Shown here: positions 20,670 to 32,111 of the stretch, in pieces | How positions within the stretch are numbered: the first letter of the stretch is position 1 | Layout: every line of letters begins with the position of its first letter | Origin: Panaeolus papilionaceus | Taxonomy: Eukaryota; Basidiomycota; Agaricomycetes; Agaricales | Length of the DNA stretch: 64,000 nt | Direction: 5' to 3' | NCBI GenBank assembly: GCA_015501605.1 | Contig: JADNRZ010000013.1 | Location: 62,001-126,000, forward strand | Position numbers and translations under genes: made by a program | Notes under the pieces: generated by a model | Database searches by the model: none | The model's input: the letters and a program-made list of their open reading frames with translations, nothing else | Told to the model about the DNA's origin: nothing

Positions 20670-22810
20670 TGAGCTGAAGATAAAGTACGATTGAGATGAA
20701 TGGTCAGCAAACTATCGGGCTTTAAGCGATTGCACATCACGCTCTTGAGGAAGTGGCAAGGCATAGGGTCCTGCCCTCATGGCCTGTGTCTGTTCGGAGA
20801 GTTTGCTAGTTTTGAATAATGTAGGTGCACCTGAATCAAGGCATAGGCCTCGAGTCTTGCTGGACTCCGGAGTTCGAAAGGAAATGCAGGACGAAACACA
20901 AAGGGTCCTTCATCCAAATATTCAGGGTCGCCGCCTGTGTGGCTTGGGAAAGTATCCCGAGCTTGGGAGTTTAATCACCTTGAACAGTTGCACAGCGCTC
21001 CCGCGAGTGTTTTGCTTTTAATATTGGAACAACATACCAAAAGCCGTGTCATCGTGAAACAAAGAAGCGCTCATCAAATCGAAGATACGGCAAGTTCAAA
21101 GATTCCACAAAGTGGTCTGCACGACGTCATTGCATACAGGTTCTATACCATGTCCACGTTTATTAGAGATTCATAAACGAGGTTCTTTGAAACGGCACGT
21201 AGAGTACGTTGGAAATGATGTATATAGGCAAGACCTGATCAAGAACACCAGCCGTTAAGGAAATGAACATTCCACGCGATCGGTAAGTATGACAATCATC
21301 CTCGCAGCCTCCCCATGTCGAGGTCATGATGAAATGTGCAAGACGCCCTCTCAACTCTTCTCGCAAATGGGATTGTGGCACACAATCTTTTCTCGCTACG
21401 CCACAAGCAATACTCCCATAACGAAGAAAAAGCTGAAGCCCACACATGCCGCAACACTTGTGAATAGTAGCATTGCATTCCAAAATAAACATATTATGCA
21501 CTAGAGTGAGATTGAGACGATAAGGAAGTGAGATGGAAACGAGTGTAGAGAGAGTGAAGAATGAGATAGAAATGGATATTGTGCGCGGAATCACGTTCGG
21601 TATGTTGTGTGTAGCAGTCAATGTCTATTTCATTGAATCAGGCAAATTAAAATGTGCAAACAGAGAAAGCGATAGCGAGACGTGGTTTATAGGGAAATAT
21701 TTTAATGCCCTCATCAAAAGGCAGCATCCGTTGCGGTGTTATGGAGTCAAAGTTAGGCCAGTGTGAGGATGAATGACTGAGTCGGGATATGTGATGGGCT
21801 GAGGAACCGAAAAAATCGAAAGAAAGGGAAGATGTCATCACGTATGAATCATACATAATACATGACGGCATCAAATGCAGAAGGGTATTCGTGTTTCTTT
21901 GGAGGGAATGAGTAGTTGTTTGAAATGGTAGTTTTGTAATCCGGTAAGATTAGCTCGTTGCAGAGGGGTGCGAGGCTGAAGATTCATGGGCAGGGAATGA
22001 ATGTGGCGACTAGAGTGGAGGGGCCGTGAACATCTGGGGAGCCTCATTGCTATGAGGCACGTTCCTGACAGAATGTTTATGAGTGTGAGCCTTCTGTATC
22101 TGTCATCAATGCAAAGTTGAATGCCTTGCGCTCCTCAGTAGTGGTGAGGAGCCCTTTCTAGCTAATAAAAACCCCGAAACCCCTACGGGTGAAGGCGATA
22201 AACCAGAAAATAGATGTTTTCAAATGGAAAATAAAGGAAAGAAATTCGTTTGGAAGGTGAAAGAAAATGGGATTTGCGAAAGTTCAAACTCATATCATCA
22301 ACGACAGCTCCAAGACAAGAAAGCCCTCCATTGTTGTGATCAAAATACATAATAAATCGCAGAAGCAGGAGAAAGGCCATATCATGACGTAAAAGGGTAT
22401 AAAAAGTATTGTATATGAAAACAGGCGATGGGGGATAAATAAGATATGGCCGAAGTGGGTGTAAAAACATCGAACCAGTGCGAATGTGGTTTGGTATGGT
22501 ATTGTAGGTTGTGTCGAAATATATGCGATGTATATGAGGCAACGGCAGAAATTTAGGGTTGATGTTTGAGAGAATGAACAGGCTCGGAAAATAGACTTTC
22601 ACCGTAACATACGGCCAGAAATCAAAATAAATGAAAAGTGAAGGAAGAAAAAGAAGATGGAAGATAAAAGAAAGACCGAGAAGAGATTAGGCACGTAATT
22701 GGTTCCAAAGACCATCGCGAGTTAGGAGAGGGGTCATTCCTTGTGAATCAGTGTCAGGGTATCGGAGTAACCATGTCCGCACAAAGCAAAATCGAGAGGA
22801 TAGGAGAATT
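20670..22810. other. 2.1-kb region without a recognised gene
   Basis: Short frames on both strands (longest 152 codons at 21163-21621 minus) lack recognisable features. The part next to 22811 is A/G-rich and probably includes the 3' untranslated region of the Bni4-like gene. Confidence 0.45.
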
Positions 22811-25800
22811 TTACACAAAGAATTGTGTGCTATAGAACAAAATGAGCAACCAGAATGTCCGAAGTAGAAAAAAAAAACTCACTGAACCCGGCTGGAGGCG
22901 TGTACCTCCATTTCCTCCATCTTGTAGGAGTTCAATTCCTCTTTGATTCTCTGGGCGAGAGCCGGCGTCAACCTACTCCATGTTGCAGGCTCACTCCTGC
23001 GGTCGTATACACTGGCGCTAAATGTGTCATAAACGCTCAAATTTGTCGCAAACATCAACCTTTTGCTCGGAGTTGTGGCACTCCGGTGTGTCAAGGTTGG
23101 TGCTGTGGATCCACTTCCAGATCCGCCCATAGTGGACAAAGCAGGTGCGGAAGAATTGAAGTTAGGGTGCTGGAAGATGGCCGACGCGCGATGATTTTGT
23201 TGCGACGTCGTTGAGTCACCAGGTGTTGCTGGTAAATCTTTTGTAGGGGTTCCAAATGAGGTATCAAGTGATGAAGAGGAATCAAAGGAGAGAGGTGGCA
23301 ACGAAGGAATGGTGTCCAAAAATGTGGTTGTCGTTGAGCTGTGGTGACCCGACGAATGCGAGCCATGTCTATGGAGTCCATCGATATGGTCAGGATCGGG
23401 TGAAGGTATCCGTGCTAGAGGACCCAGCTCGTTTTGTGATGCGGGAGAAGTGTAAGAATTTGACCGAGCCCTTGTCAGATTGGTCTGATCCTGGAGATAC
23501 CTCGTCTGGTCATAGGTCTCTGCGCCTACAAGAGAAAATGATAAGGACGATTCTGAGAACAAAATGAAGATGGATACGCACGTTTTAGAATGCCCTTTGT
23601 GGGCTTCCTCGTCCGCTCAACACTGCGCCTCACGTCGACTGCCCAAGGTTCCATTTCGGGTTCGTCACGAAGGGGTTGCCCAGCATAATACCCACTACCA
23701 CTTGCATAACCTGTTGCGCCTGCAGTCGATGTGGATGCATCACTTTCCCCGCTGCTCCTTCCCTCTGTCCAGCCCCTTCCATCCTGGCCAGTCGCGGCCG
23801 CGTTGCCGACCCGAATAGTTACATCTTCCTCTTCCTCTTCTTCATCGATATCCCAATCCTCATCCTCATCCCACCCATCAGCGTGATGGTCGTAAGTGCC
23901 GTGTCCTACACTTGAACCAGGACCACGCTGACCCCTGCTATGCCCGTCGTCGCTTTCGTCGTCATCCTCCTCAATCAACGTACGTGTGCCATCCTCGTTA
24001 ATCCTAACACCAGCTCCCTGCGTAGCATGAGCTTTGACAGGGCTCGTCGCACTCCTCGTGGCCGTATTCTTATCCCATGTAGGCACACCCGCCGGTCCTC
24101 CATTTACCCCATTGACGCCATTCGCCCCTCCTTGCCCCTCCTTTTCCTCCTTCTCCCTTGCATCTTTCGCTTCCTTCTCCCGCTTTGCCCTAGCCGCAGC
24201 CTCAGCATTGCTCTTCAGCGTATGCTGTCTGGCCAACTTGGCAGCTGGGCTGAGCCCGTGCATCCCATCACCTTCCCCAACACCCATCCTATCAAGCTCA
24301 GCCGTAACATGGCTAACACTTGCCTCACTGGCATTCCCCTTTGCACTCTTCTCCTTCTTCGATTTTCCATCCTTTCCATCCTTCTTCTCCTTGCCCTCCT
24401 TGTCCTTCTTGTCCTTGAACAAGGAGGTAATTCCGGCCAATGAATTTCTTCTGGCCAGCTTGCCCATCGCGCCTAGCTTGCGAATCATGACACTGGCACT
24501 AGAGACAGTAGACGAGAGCGAAATATTATCTGTGCTGGCATTAAGCCTAGAGTTGAATAGACTCGCTGCTCGCCCCTTTTTCTTTGGTGCCGCAGTACCT
24601 GCAGTGCTCTGTAGTGTCGGTGCAGTGCTTGCTGCATCGTCGTGATCCGTTCCAGGCGAATTCAGCGTCCCTTGACGCCCAGGAACTCGAGTTCCAGGAA
24701 GAGACTGAGTCATCTTAAGTGGAGGCGCTACGAGTTTCGCGTTGGCCTTCATCTTCCCATTGACCACCGACGCCTTGATGCTCTCATCGTCATCGATCTC
24801 CTCCTCCTCTTCATCTTTGGCCTTCTCCTTCTCCTTCTCCTTCTTCTTCGCCAACTCTGCCTCTGCCTCCTCCTCCTCCTTCAGAACGTTGAAGGAAAGT
24901 GCCCTTCTCAGCCTACCCTTCAGTCCACCCCCGCCGCCACCGCTCCTCCCAGCGCCATGTGATGATGCCTCTACAAGTGGGGCACTTCCACCCAAATCGA
25001 TATCATCCCTCGACATCCTCTTCTCAGCGATCCCACTTGCGGTAAATGTTCCCTGAGACAGCGGGCTCGGACGTGTCAACCTCGGTAGGGGTGCACCAGG
25101 ACTTGACGCTCCAGACCCACTTGTACCACTTGAGGAAGAAGATGAAACTACAGATGTTCCGCTAGCTGGCGACACAACAACGCTCCCGCTTGTGGTTGCT
25201 GTTGTCGTTGAACTGGGCGAAGGTCTCAATCCACCGGCACTTGCACTGACATTGGAGCCGGTGGAGGTATTTCGGTGATGTGGTCCTAAAGATGGTCTCG
25301 AATTGGGTGAACCTCCGCCAGACGATGAAGAAGACGCGTTCTGAGGAGCAGGAGAAGACCTTGGACTACTTCCATGGCCCGAATTAGACGTTGGAGCACC
25401 TCGATGGCTACTTGAACTCTGATTTGAATTCGTTCTTTGCCTTCCACTGCCACCCGAATTTAATGACGAGGAAGAACCAGAGGCATCAGGACGTGCGTAA
25501 GGTGGATGAAAAACACCTCCGCTGGCGGCAGCGGCTAATTGCATTTGCTGGAGCTGCAATTGATGCGCCCTCCAATCTGGCAATTCAGCAGTTGGGGAAG
25601 AAGTTTGAGAGCCTCCACCTTGATTCTGCTGCTGGCGGTTTGGACGTCGATATGGGTGAAATCCCTGATATTGCTGACCAGTTCCAGCGGGGTTGGAGCC
25701 ATTGACTGAGCCGGGCGAACCATCTCCTCCTGACACGGAACGATGAGCAGGTGGTGGTGGTGTTCCGCTCGGGAAGGGGTTGAACAGTTGATTCTGGGCC

Positions 25801-26465
25801 GCAACAGCGGCAAAATAGTCGGCAGGATTGTGTATCCCTCTCTGCTGATGCTGATTAGGTATTTGAGAAAAGCCAACTGGCATAGGTGAACCTATGCCTA
25901 CGCCTGGAACGCCCATGTGTGGAACACCCATCGGGCCGCCAAGTCCGCCCATCTGTTGCTGCGCGTTGAACATCATCTGCTGGTATGCCCACTGTGCGAG
26001 CTGAGCATTTTGCATAGCAGCAGCTACATTAGGGTCAATATAAGGAGAGGACGTGGGTGAACTTGATTGTGACTGTTGCTGGGAAGACTGGGTGTGCTGT
26101 GACGATGGTGAGGCAGGTTGTTGGTTTTGAAAGAAGGAAGGATAAAAAGGCGGGGCAGATATTGAAGGAGTCCAGCTACCTTGAGGTTGTTGCTGGATAG
26201 CAGGATAAGAAGGGTACTGCTGCTGTTGACTCTGGGACTGTTGCTGTAGAACATGTTGCTGCTTCATTGGTAAATTCTGCTGCTGTTGCTGCTGCTGATT
26301 TTCGTTTGATCTCACACGTGGATTTGGTGATGATGAGGGTGAAGCAGAAGATGAATCCATTGTAATAGAAGAAGGCGAGGTAGAGAAATTCGTGGATGAC
26401 GTTGCAGCAGTAGAATTTGAGGATGGCCAGTCAGGAGTTGGCAAGCGTGTAGCTGCTGTTGCCAT
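22811..26465 (-). CDS. Bni4-like protein (putative PP1-targeting septum/bud-neck scaffold), 1181 aa
   Basis: Minus-strand exons 23582-26465, 22883-23525 and 22811-22829; the last is 19 nt and gives the C-terminus HTQFFV. Most of the protein is low complexity: Gln runs near residues 58-100, Ser/Gly/Pro-rich central parts, a Lys/Glu segment, and a strongly acidic stretch DEDEDWDIDEEEEEED. The conserved end has KRLMFATNLSVYDTF, VYDRRSEPATWSRLTPALAQ and IKEELNSYKMEEMEVH, ending SSRVHTQFF. I recall this as the C-terminal signature of fungal Bni4, which brings PP1 (Glc7) and chitin synthase to the bud neck or septum. KRLMF could be the RVxF-type PP1 docking site. The identity rests on that C-terminal block only. 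Confidence 0.65.
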
Positions 26466-27880
26466 GGACTGACCTCTGAAAGGTCAGTCTTTTTTACAGG
26501 CTAACAAGATTTTTGTTTTTGAAGAACGATGTTGTAGTTCGTTCAAAGATAGTTCGTCGCTGGCGGAGTCTGATGCCGTTGGGAGGCAGTGTTGTTTAAC
26601 AAAGATGAAAGGGGATGCAAGATTGATGATGATTATGGTGATTATGATAAAATTGAGAGATGGCTCAAATGAAGAAAGTAATGCAAAAAAAAACAAAAAC
26701 AAAAACAAAAAAAATTAAAATTAAAAACTGTTCACTAACGACGACGGCGACGGCGACGAACAACGACAAGGAAGAAAATAAATGAACTGGAATCAAAGAG
26801 TGACAACGACGACGACAAGGCAAACAAACGAGAAATTCAACTTTAAGAAATAAAAATAAATTATATTTCACACGATCCCCTTTTTCCCTTCATTTCTACA
26901 CTGTTTTTATTTTATATCTTCTCTATAGAGCTCTAGGACGGACATTGACACAAATGGCAATGAAAAACACGCTACCACTCTGGTGTGTATAAATAAACAG
27001 CACTTCAATTCTCGCATACAGAAACGATGTTATCGTGTGTTCATCCAGTCCATAACACCGAGGCTTGAACTGAAAGTATTCGATGGAGTTTAAACCAAAA
27101 AGCGATGAGAAAGTCATTGGCAGGAGGCATTCAAGGGTTACATACATCACATGGTGAAATACTACTGGATTGAATTTCTTCAGTCATTCATAATTCCATT
27201 CATGCGGAGTGCGTCTGTCTTCTTCACACCCAAATATGTGCTATCTTAACAGTAAGACCACATCCAAATTCACATCCGCCTGTGCTTCAATTCGGCCTCA
27301 GGAAATCGCTGGCAGAACGAGGCATGGCCGCTGAAAGAGATTCGCGGCGGATCCGGCGAATGGAAAGTGTGGTTGTTCTCATAACACCCGTCTTACTTTT
27401 GCGAATGACGACCCAGAGTCCGTCTATTTATTCGAGCGAGCTATCCTTTCGCTTTGACATACAGCTATATTGTTTTTCCCTCCAATATTTACTATCAACA
27501 GTGACAATGGGTTTACTCGACGTCTTCGAAGCTCCAATCTCCCAGACTATTAAGCCTCAGTTATGTTGGTGGAATAAACCCCATTCAGTGGGTTGCACAG
27601 CTCGACTCAGGTTGCTCATAAGATCGCTTGTGTCAAAATATGTCATTTGGTGACTGTTTACGGGCAATTCTACCACAGCCATTTTTGCCTTGCCCTCACT
27701 TGACATGATCTATCGGACAACTCAACTGTCAACCGGCAACTACCATAACCAGGTTTCTGCACAGTGGAACAAAGCTATGCAATGGTTATTCATTCAAAAC
27801 CTATAAAAGTCAACACCTACCCTCGTGGACCTCTGTTACTTGCCCACCCCTTCACTATTTCAGTTTAATTTTCAGCCATC
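26466..27880. other. 1.4-kb upstream region of the Bni4-like gene
   Basis: Contains an AAAAAC-type A-rich repeat (about 26684-26720), a short CGACGG trinucleotide run (about 26738-26760) and CCTATAAAAG near 27800, a TATA-like box about 80 bp before the ATG at 27881. No additional gene is supported; a 123-codon frame at 27282-27653 has no recognisable features. Confidence 0.5.
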
Positions 27881-28629
27881 ATGGGCACCCGACATCTCAT
27901 CTGGTAATTCGGAACTCTAAAATCTCATCAAATTCAAGGAGACTGATCTAATCTGGTCTCCAGCATCTGGTGGAAGGACCAATGGGTCGTCGCGCAATAT
28001 GGGCAATGGGACGGCTACCCCGAAAGTCAAAGAGTCGACATCTTTCAATTCCTGATATTGCCTCGAAATTTAGAAAACCTCAAGCTAGGGCTAGAGCGAC
28101 ATACATATCAAGTGTCTAAAGAGGACCTCGAAGCTATTCACGCCGAATGCAAGGTTTGGGACGACAACTTCGATAAACAACAGCGTGCCAATAATCTAGG
28201 GCCTATACCCATGACATGACTGGTATCAAGCAGCTCTATCCCTGCCTGACTCGCGATGCCGCCGCGAGAGTACTTGGTCTCATCGCTCGTGCCGCAGTAT
28301 CAGGCGAAGATGACGAAGAAGATGCCATCAACGGCAAGTAGCCAAAGAAGACGCTGCCCCTGTACTTCGACTTGGAATTCGCGAACGATGATACATTTTG
28401 CGAATGGGCCTACGTGATCGATCTCGACAAAGATGTCCTGGAGATATTCAGTGGCTCAGAATATAAGCACGACAATCACCGCTTCAAGGATGTCGGGAAG
28501 GAGACTGATACCTTTCCTGCTCACGTCTGTACCTTCAGCATCGCAGAACTGTTGGATATGAAGACAGACGACGAGTTTTTGAGGCGGATAAGGGTAGCCA
28601 CTGGACAGGAACATGAAGATGCAGATTGA
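27881..28629 (+). pseudogene. MGTRHLI-family gene copy 1, damaged or alternatively spliced
   Basis: Paralogue of the gene at 29306. Exon 1 (27881-27903) and a conserved phase-2 intron lead to exon 2 from 27964 (QYGQWDGYP, then a long stretch alike in both copies). Two problems follow. An ATGACATGAC tandem duplication near 28211-28220 shifts into a TGA, and an in-frame TAG stands at 28339-28341 where the paralogue reads through. Downstream homology continues to 28629 (FANDDTFCEWAYVIDLDKD, then EHEDAD). Candidate introns 28154-28233 (GTTTGG..CAG) and 28297-28341 (GTATCA..TAG, 45 nt) would remove both lesions in phase, and the first would also restore the paralogue's spacing. So this is either a pseudogene or a copy that gained introns. 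Function of the family is unknown. Confidence 0.6.
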
Positions 28630-29305
28630 AAGAGACAGGATGTTGTCCTTGCAGGTCGTTCGAAGCAGCAGCACTGACTCCAGACTCCATAGCCGCTTTG
28701 ATCTCCGACCTTCGAACTGTACCGAAAGCCTCTTTGTCATATGTACCAGCAAATCGAGAATCAAAAAATAGGAACCAGCGCCCTTCAAAGGTAATCACAA
28801 ACAAAACAATTGTAAGTTTCTAAGAAAAGGACCCTATCAGCAACCTCGAATAAGCTGAACCTTCGCTCGAGCCTCGAGGCCCCTTGAGTCATCTTGCTCA
28901 GAACGACTAATTGACTCGAGTTGTCCAAATCGAAGCTCTGTCCAGGTGGAAAAACTTAGGCTACCGGGAAAACACTGAATAGCGAGCAGATGAATGAGAC
29001 CTCGCTATATTCATCTGTGCGAGAGCAGAAACTAGAACGAAGTAGGGTACATGACGGTTGATAGCTAAGGTATGTGTCAATGGCTACGGTGAATACAGAT
29101 AAAGAAGGATGTGATGTGTGAAAGGGTCTTCCTCAATTCAACTCCGCTCTGAGTTTATAATGGTTCTTCGCATGTTTCAGACACTTTCATCTCCTTGACG
29201 AGTTACTACGCGCACCTCAGACCTTCTTCAAAAACCCGCCGCAATCAGAATCACTTCGTTACTGTCTAGTCGAGCAATCTCCCAACCCTTTCTCACTACA
29301 CAAAC
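28630..29305. other. Intergenic between the two MGTRHLI paralogues
   Basis: No coding signal. It holds the promoter of copy 2. Confidence 0.45.
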
Positions 29306-29968
29306 ATGGGCACCCGTCATCTTATCTGGTAGGTTGGGGTGCACTTCCACATCGAATGAAATATTGACGCGTCGTTGTTCAGCATCTGGTGGAAAGGAGA
29401 ATGGGTCGTCGCCCAATACGGACAATGGGACGGCTATCCCGAAGGACAAGGGGCCGATATTTTCAAATTTTTAGTCGTACCCGGCAACGTTGAGAAGTTA
29501 AAAATCGGACTGCAGAAAAACACTTACCAACCTGCAGACGAAGAACTGCAGACAATGGACACGGCGACCTATCCTAGCCTTGCGCGTGATACAGCCGCCA
29601 AACTTCTGTCTTTGATTGCTGACAGCACAATTGCGGAAGACGAAACCAAAACCAGCACCGAAAATCCAAAGCCATCGAAGAAGATTCCATTGGTTCTTAG
29701 CCTGACTTTCGCGAACGATGGTTTATTTTGTGAATGGGCATATGTAATCGACCTTGACAAGGAGGTTCTGGAGATCTACGGGGGCAGTGAGCACAAGCAC
29801 GAGGGGCATCGATTCAAAGATGTGGGATCAGAGCGCGACTCCGTCCCTGCTCCTTATTGCTCCTTTACTTTCAAGGAGATAATTGAATTGGGAACGGAGA
29901 AGGAATTTATCAATAGTGTTCTTAAGAAAGGGGGACAGGCGGAGGATAGTGACGAAGCTGAAGAGTGA
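29306..29968 (+). CDS. MGTRHLI-family protein copy 2, 202 aa
   Basis: Exon 1 is only 23 nt (29306-29328); exon 2 is 29383-29968. Splicing gives MGTRHLICIWWKGEW, followed by QYGQWDGYPEGQG. I recall an N-terminus of this type (MGTRHLI, then QYGQWDGYP) from uncharacterised fungal proteins that often occur in several copies, but I know of no assigned function. A middle Lys/Thr-rich linker (residues about 105-130) joins a C-terminal part with FANDGLFCEWAYVIDLDKE, EIYGGSEHKH and an acidic tail. No signal peptide or membrane segment, so probably cytosolic. It is intact, unlike copy 1 upstream on the same strand, and the first intron has the same position and phase in both. Confidence 0.75.
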
Positions 29969-30158
29969 TTGACACACATACGATTTCTAGATGCATGTTA
30001 CATGTAGTCCACTTTTCAAACATTAAGCGATCAAGTAAATACGTACTCATGTTCTGCACAATTGGGATGAGAGTGCAACATCAAATACAATTAACATCTT
30101 GCGATATCATTCCAAACCAAAAATGATCTCAGAGAAAGGACCGAATTGCCCACGATGC

Positions 30159-31656
30159 CTACTTGAATCCGCCCCAGATATCACCGAAAACATCGTCCTT
30201 CTTTTGTGCTGGAGGATTGCTCGTTGTACCAAGAGATCCAAATAAGTCAGTGGACTGAGCACTTGGTGCTGGTGTACCCCAGACAGAAGTAGTATTAAAC
30301 AACGACTGCTGGCTGAAGCCATTGGCAGAACCGCCAGCCGGGCCTGCAGCATTACCTGCAAAGCCATTATTAAACTGGCCACCTTGTGGAATGGTGGTAG
30401 GAGGGGTACCCCATGCATTTGTCTGAGCTGGTGCAGCCGCAGCATTATTACCTGCCCAGCCAGACGAAACCCCCCAAACACCTGCTCCAGAGTTGCCCAT
30501 CATCGATGTTTGCTGGGGTTGGGCAGCTGGTTGGCCCCATACGTTGGTGCCACTAAATGCGTTCACGTTTGCGAAGTTCGATACGGGGGCCTGTGATTGA
30601 GGAGGCGCAGTAGAAAAGAGAGAAAGGATATCTTGCTTCACGTCTTTCTTAGGCTGTTCGGGTTGATGTTGTTGCTGCTGAGGAGGAGAAGGGGAATGGA
30701 AATCTAATGAGAAGAGATCTTGAGTAGCGGTTGGCTGAGGTGCTGGATGAGCGGCTGCTGGAGCTGTAACTGCAGCCGACGCTTGTGCTGGCTGGGGTAT
30801 AACACCAGTTGGGTGATTAAGATAATTAGTGGAGAGGAGTTGATGGGGACCAGGTTGGCGAGTCGTAGTTGCAGTTGCAGCGGCGGTGGCCTGCGCACGA
30901 CCTGTTCTTGCAGATGCAGAGATAGATGTAACACGCTCGTGTGTTTGGGATGGCGCCTGAGGCTGTGTTGGTGTAGCTGTTGTTCCTGCTGATGATGTGG
31001 CCCCGGAGGAAGCGGTGGAAGACGAGTCCAGCACGGATGGATCGGTGGGTGGTGAGCCTTCCATTGCCCATCTGCGAGACTCATATTTGGACCTGATAAA
31101 CGACTCCATTTTGCTAGAGGGATCAACACCAGTCAGAAGGGCGAAATATTGGAGAGGTTAATGAAGGCGTACTGGTCAGGGGGAATGTGTCCTGCTTTCA
31201 GATGGGCCTCCCAATAGAGGTTTGCGCGATTATTTCCCCATTTTTGAATAGACTGAGATTACCATAAGCTTGAAACTGGGCCAAAAATGTAAAAAGATAT
31301 GGGCATACCTCCATCTGCTCCGGTGTCCACATATCCAGGTCTACTGATTTGACCTTTGAAATATGTGTACCCATCCCTCGGTGTATACCAGAGCACCTGA
31401 TACATAGAAATACACCTCTGCTCAGGTATAATCAGTAAATTCGTCGCAAGATATGGATGCGAGAAGGTTCACAGATTCCACGAGGCCCAACGAGGATCTA
31501 CAACTGAGTTAGCACGGCGAAAGCAGTGCATTACTACTGTTTCGACTAACCGTTTCTTTTACAGTCTGCGCATACTTTGTTCTCTGGCCTCTTTACGAGC
31601 TCGCGTAAGGTTTTGGCGTGCCTTTCAGCAGTAGCGCGGTCTTGCTGTCTCGACAT
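30159..31656 (-). CDS. AGE2: ArfGAP of the Age2/SMAP type, 424 aa
   Basis: Minus-strand exons 31551-31656, 31473-31497 (25 nt), 31309-31417, 31173-31252 and 30159-31113. The zinc finger matches the ArfGAP pattern exactly: Cys29-x2-Cys32, 16 residues, Cys49-x2-Cys52, four residues, Arg57 (arginine finger), within [52 protein letters not shown] and [11 protein letters not shown] complete the domain by about residue 120. The rest is Ala/Pro/Gln-rich and probably disordered, with DLFSLDF, DILSLF and repeated VWG motifs that may bind clathrin or adaptors. The family stimulates GTP hydrolysis on Arf at the trans-Golgi and endosomes. Age2/SMAP is preferred over Gcs1 or Glo3 because of the finger sequence and the tail. 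Confidence 0.85.
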
Positions 31657-32111
31657 GGTTAGAGTCAACTTGTTGAATCAAGGCTGCATGAAGCCTACAT
31701 CAAACACATTCCATATTGGTCAACACACAACCAAATATTCAGTCTTGATGTCAAAAGTTAATTATCCGTTGTGAATAATTTGTGAGAATAATGAACATTA
31801 TTGTTTGTATATACGAGAAAGTAAACGAGCTTACAAAAATAGGGAACCCAAAAGTAAAATATTATCACATTTACCATTGGTTAACATACTCTTCTGTGGG
31901 TAGGGTTTAGGAGACTACTAGACTAGGACAGGGGTACTACACAGTTAGTAAGTATTAAAATAAATAAATGTGAAGATTACGAAAGAATAAAAGGAATATA
32001 TGTGAGGAACTCAACTAACCAGAAAAATTGACTACAGAACGTTGATCAAATCGAAAGCAAATATATAACGTACCACCTCTTTCTGTCCATGTAGACGCTT
32101 ACTTACTAGGT
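31657..32111. other. Intergenic, AT-rich
   Basis: Promoter of the ArfGAP gene and 3' flank of the kinase-like gene. No gene seen. Confidence 0.45.

Noticed and set aside
21163..21621. 152-codon minus-strand frame
   Set aside because: Cys-containing but with no family resemblance; flanking sequence gives no exon structure.
24034..24645. 203-codon plus-strand frame inside the Bni4-like gene
   Set aside because: Antisense shadow of low-complexity Ser/Ala/Glu coding sequence.
25960..26310. CAG/TGC-rich repeats considered as a CRISPR-like or satellite array
   Set aside because: They encode the Gln-rich N-terminus of the Bni4-like protein on the minus strand; codon-level repeats, not spaced identical repeats.
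27282..27653. 123-codon plus-strand frame upstream of the MGTRHLI pair
   Set aside because: No domain or splice evidence, and it lies in the promoter region.
30704..31129. 141-codon minus-strand frame overlapping the ArfGAP tail
   Set aside because: Out-of-frame shadow of the Ala/Gln-rich ArfGAP exon 5.
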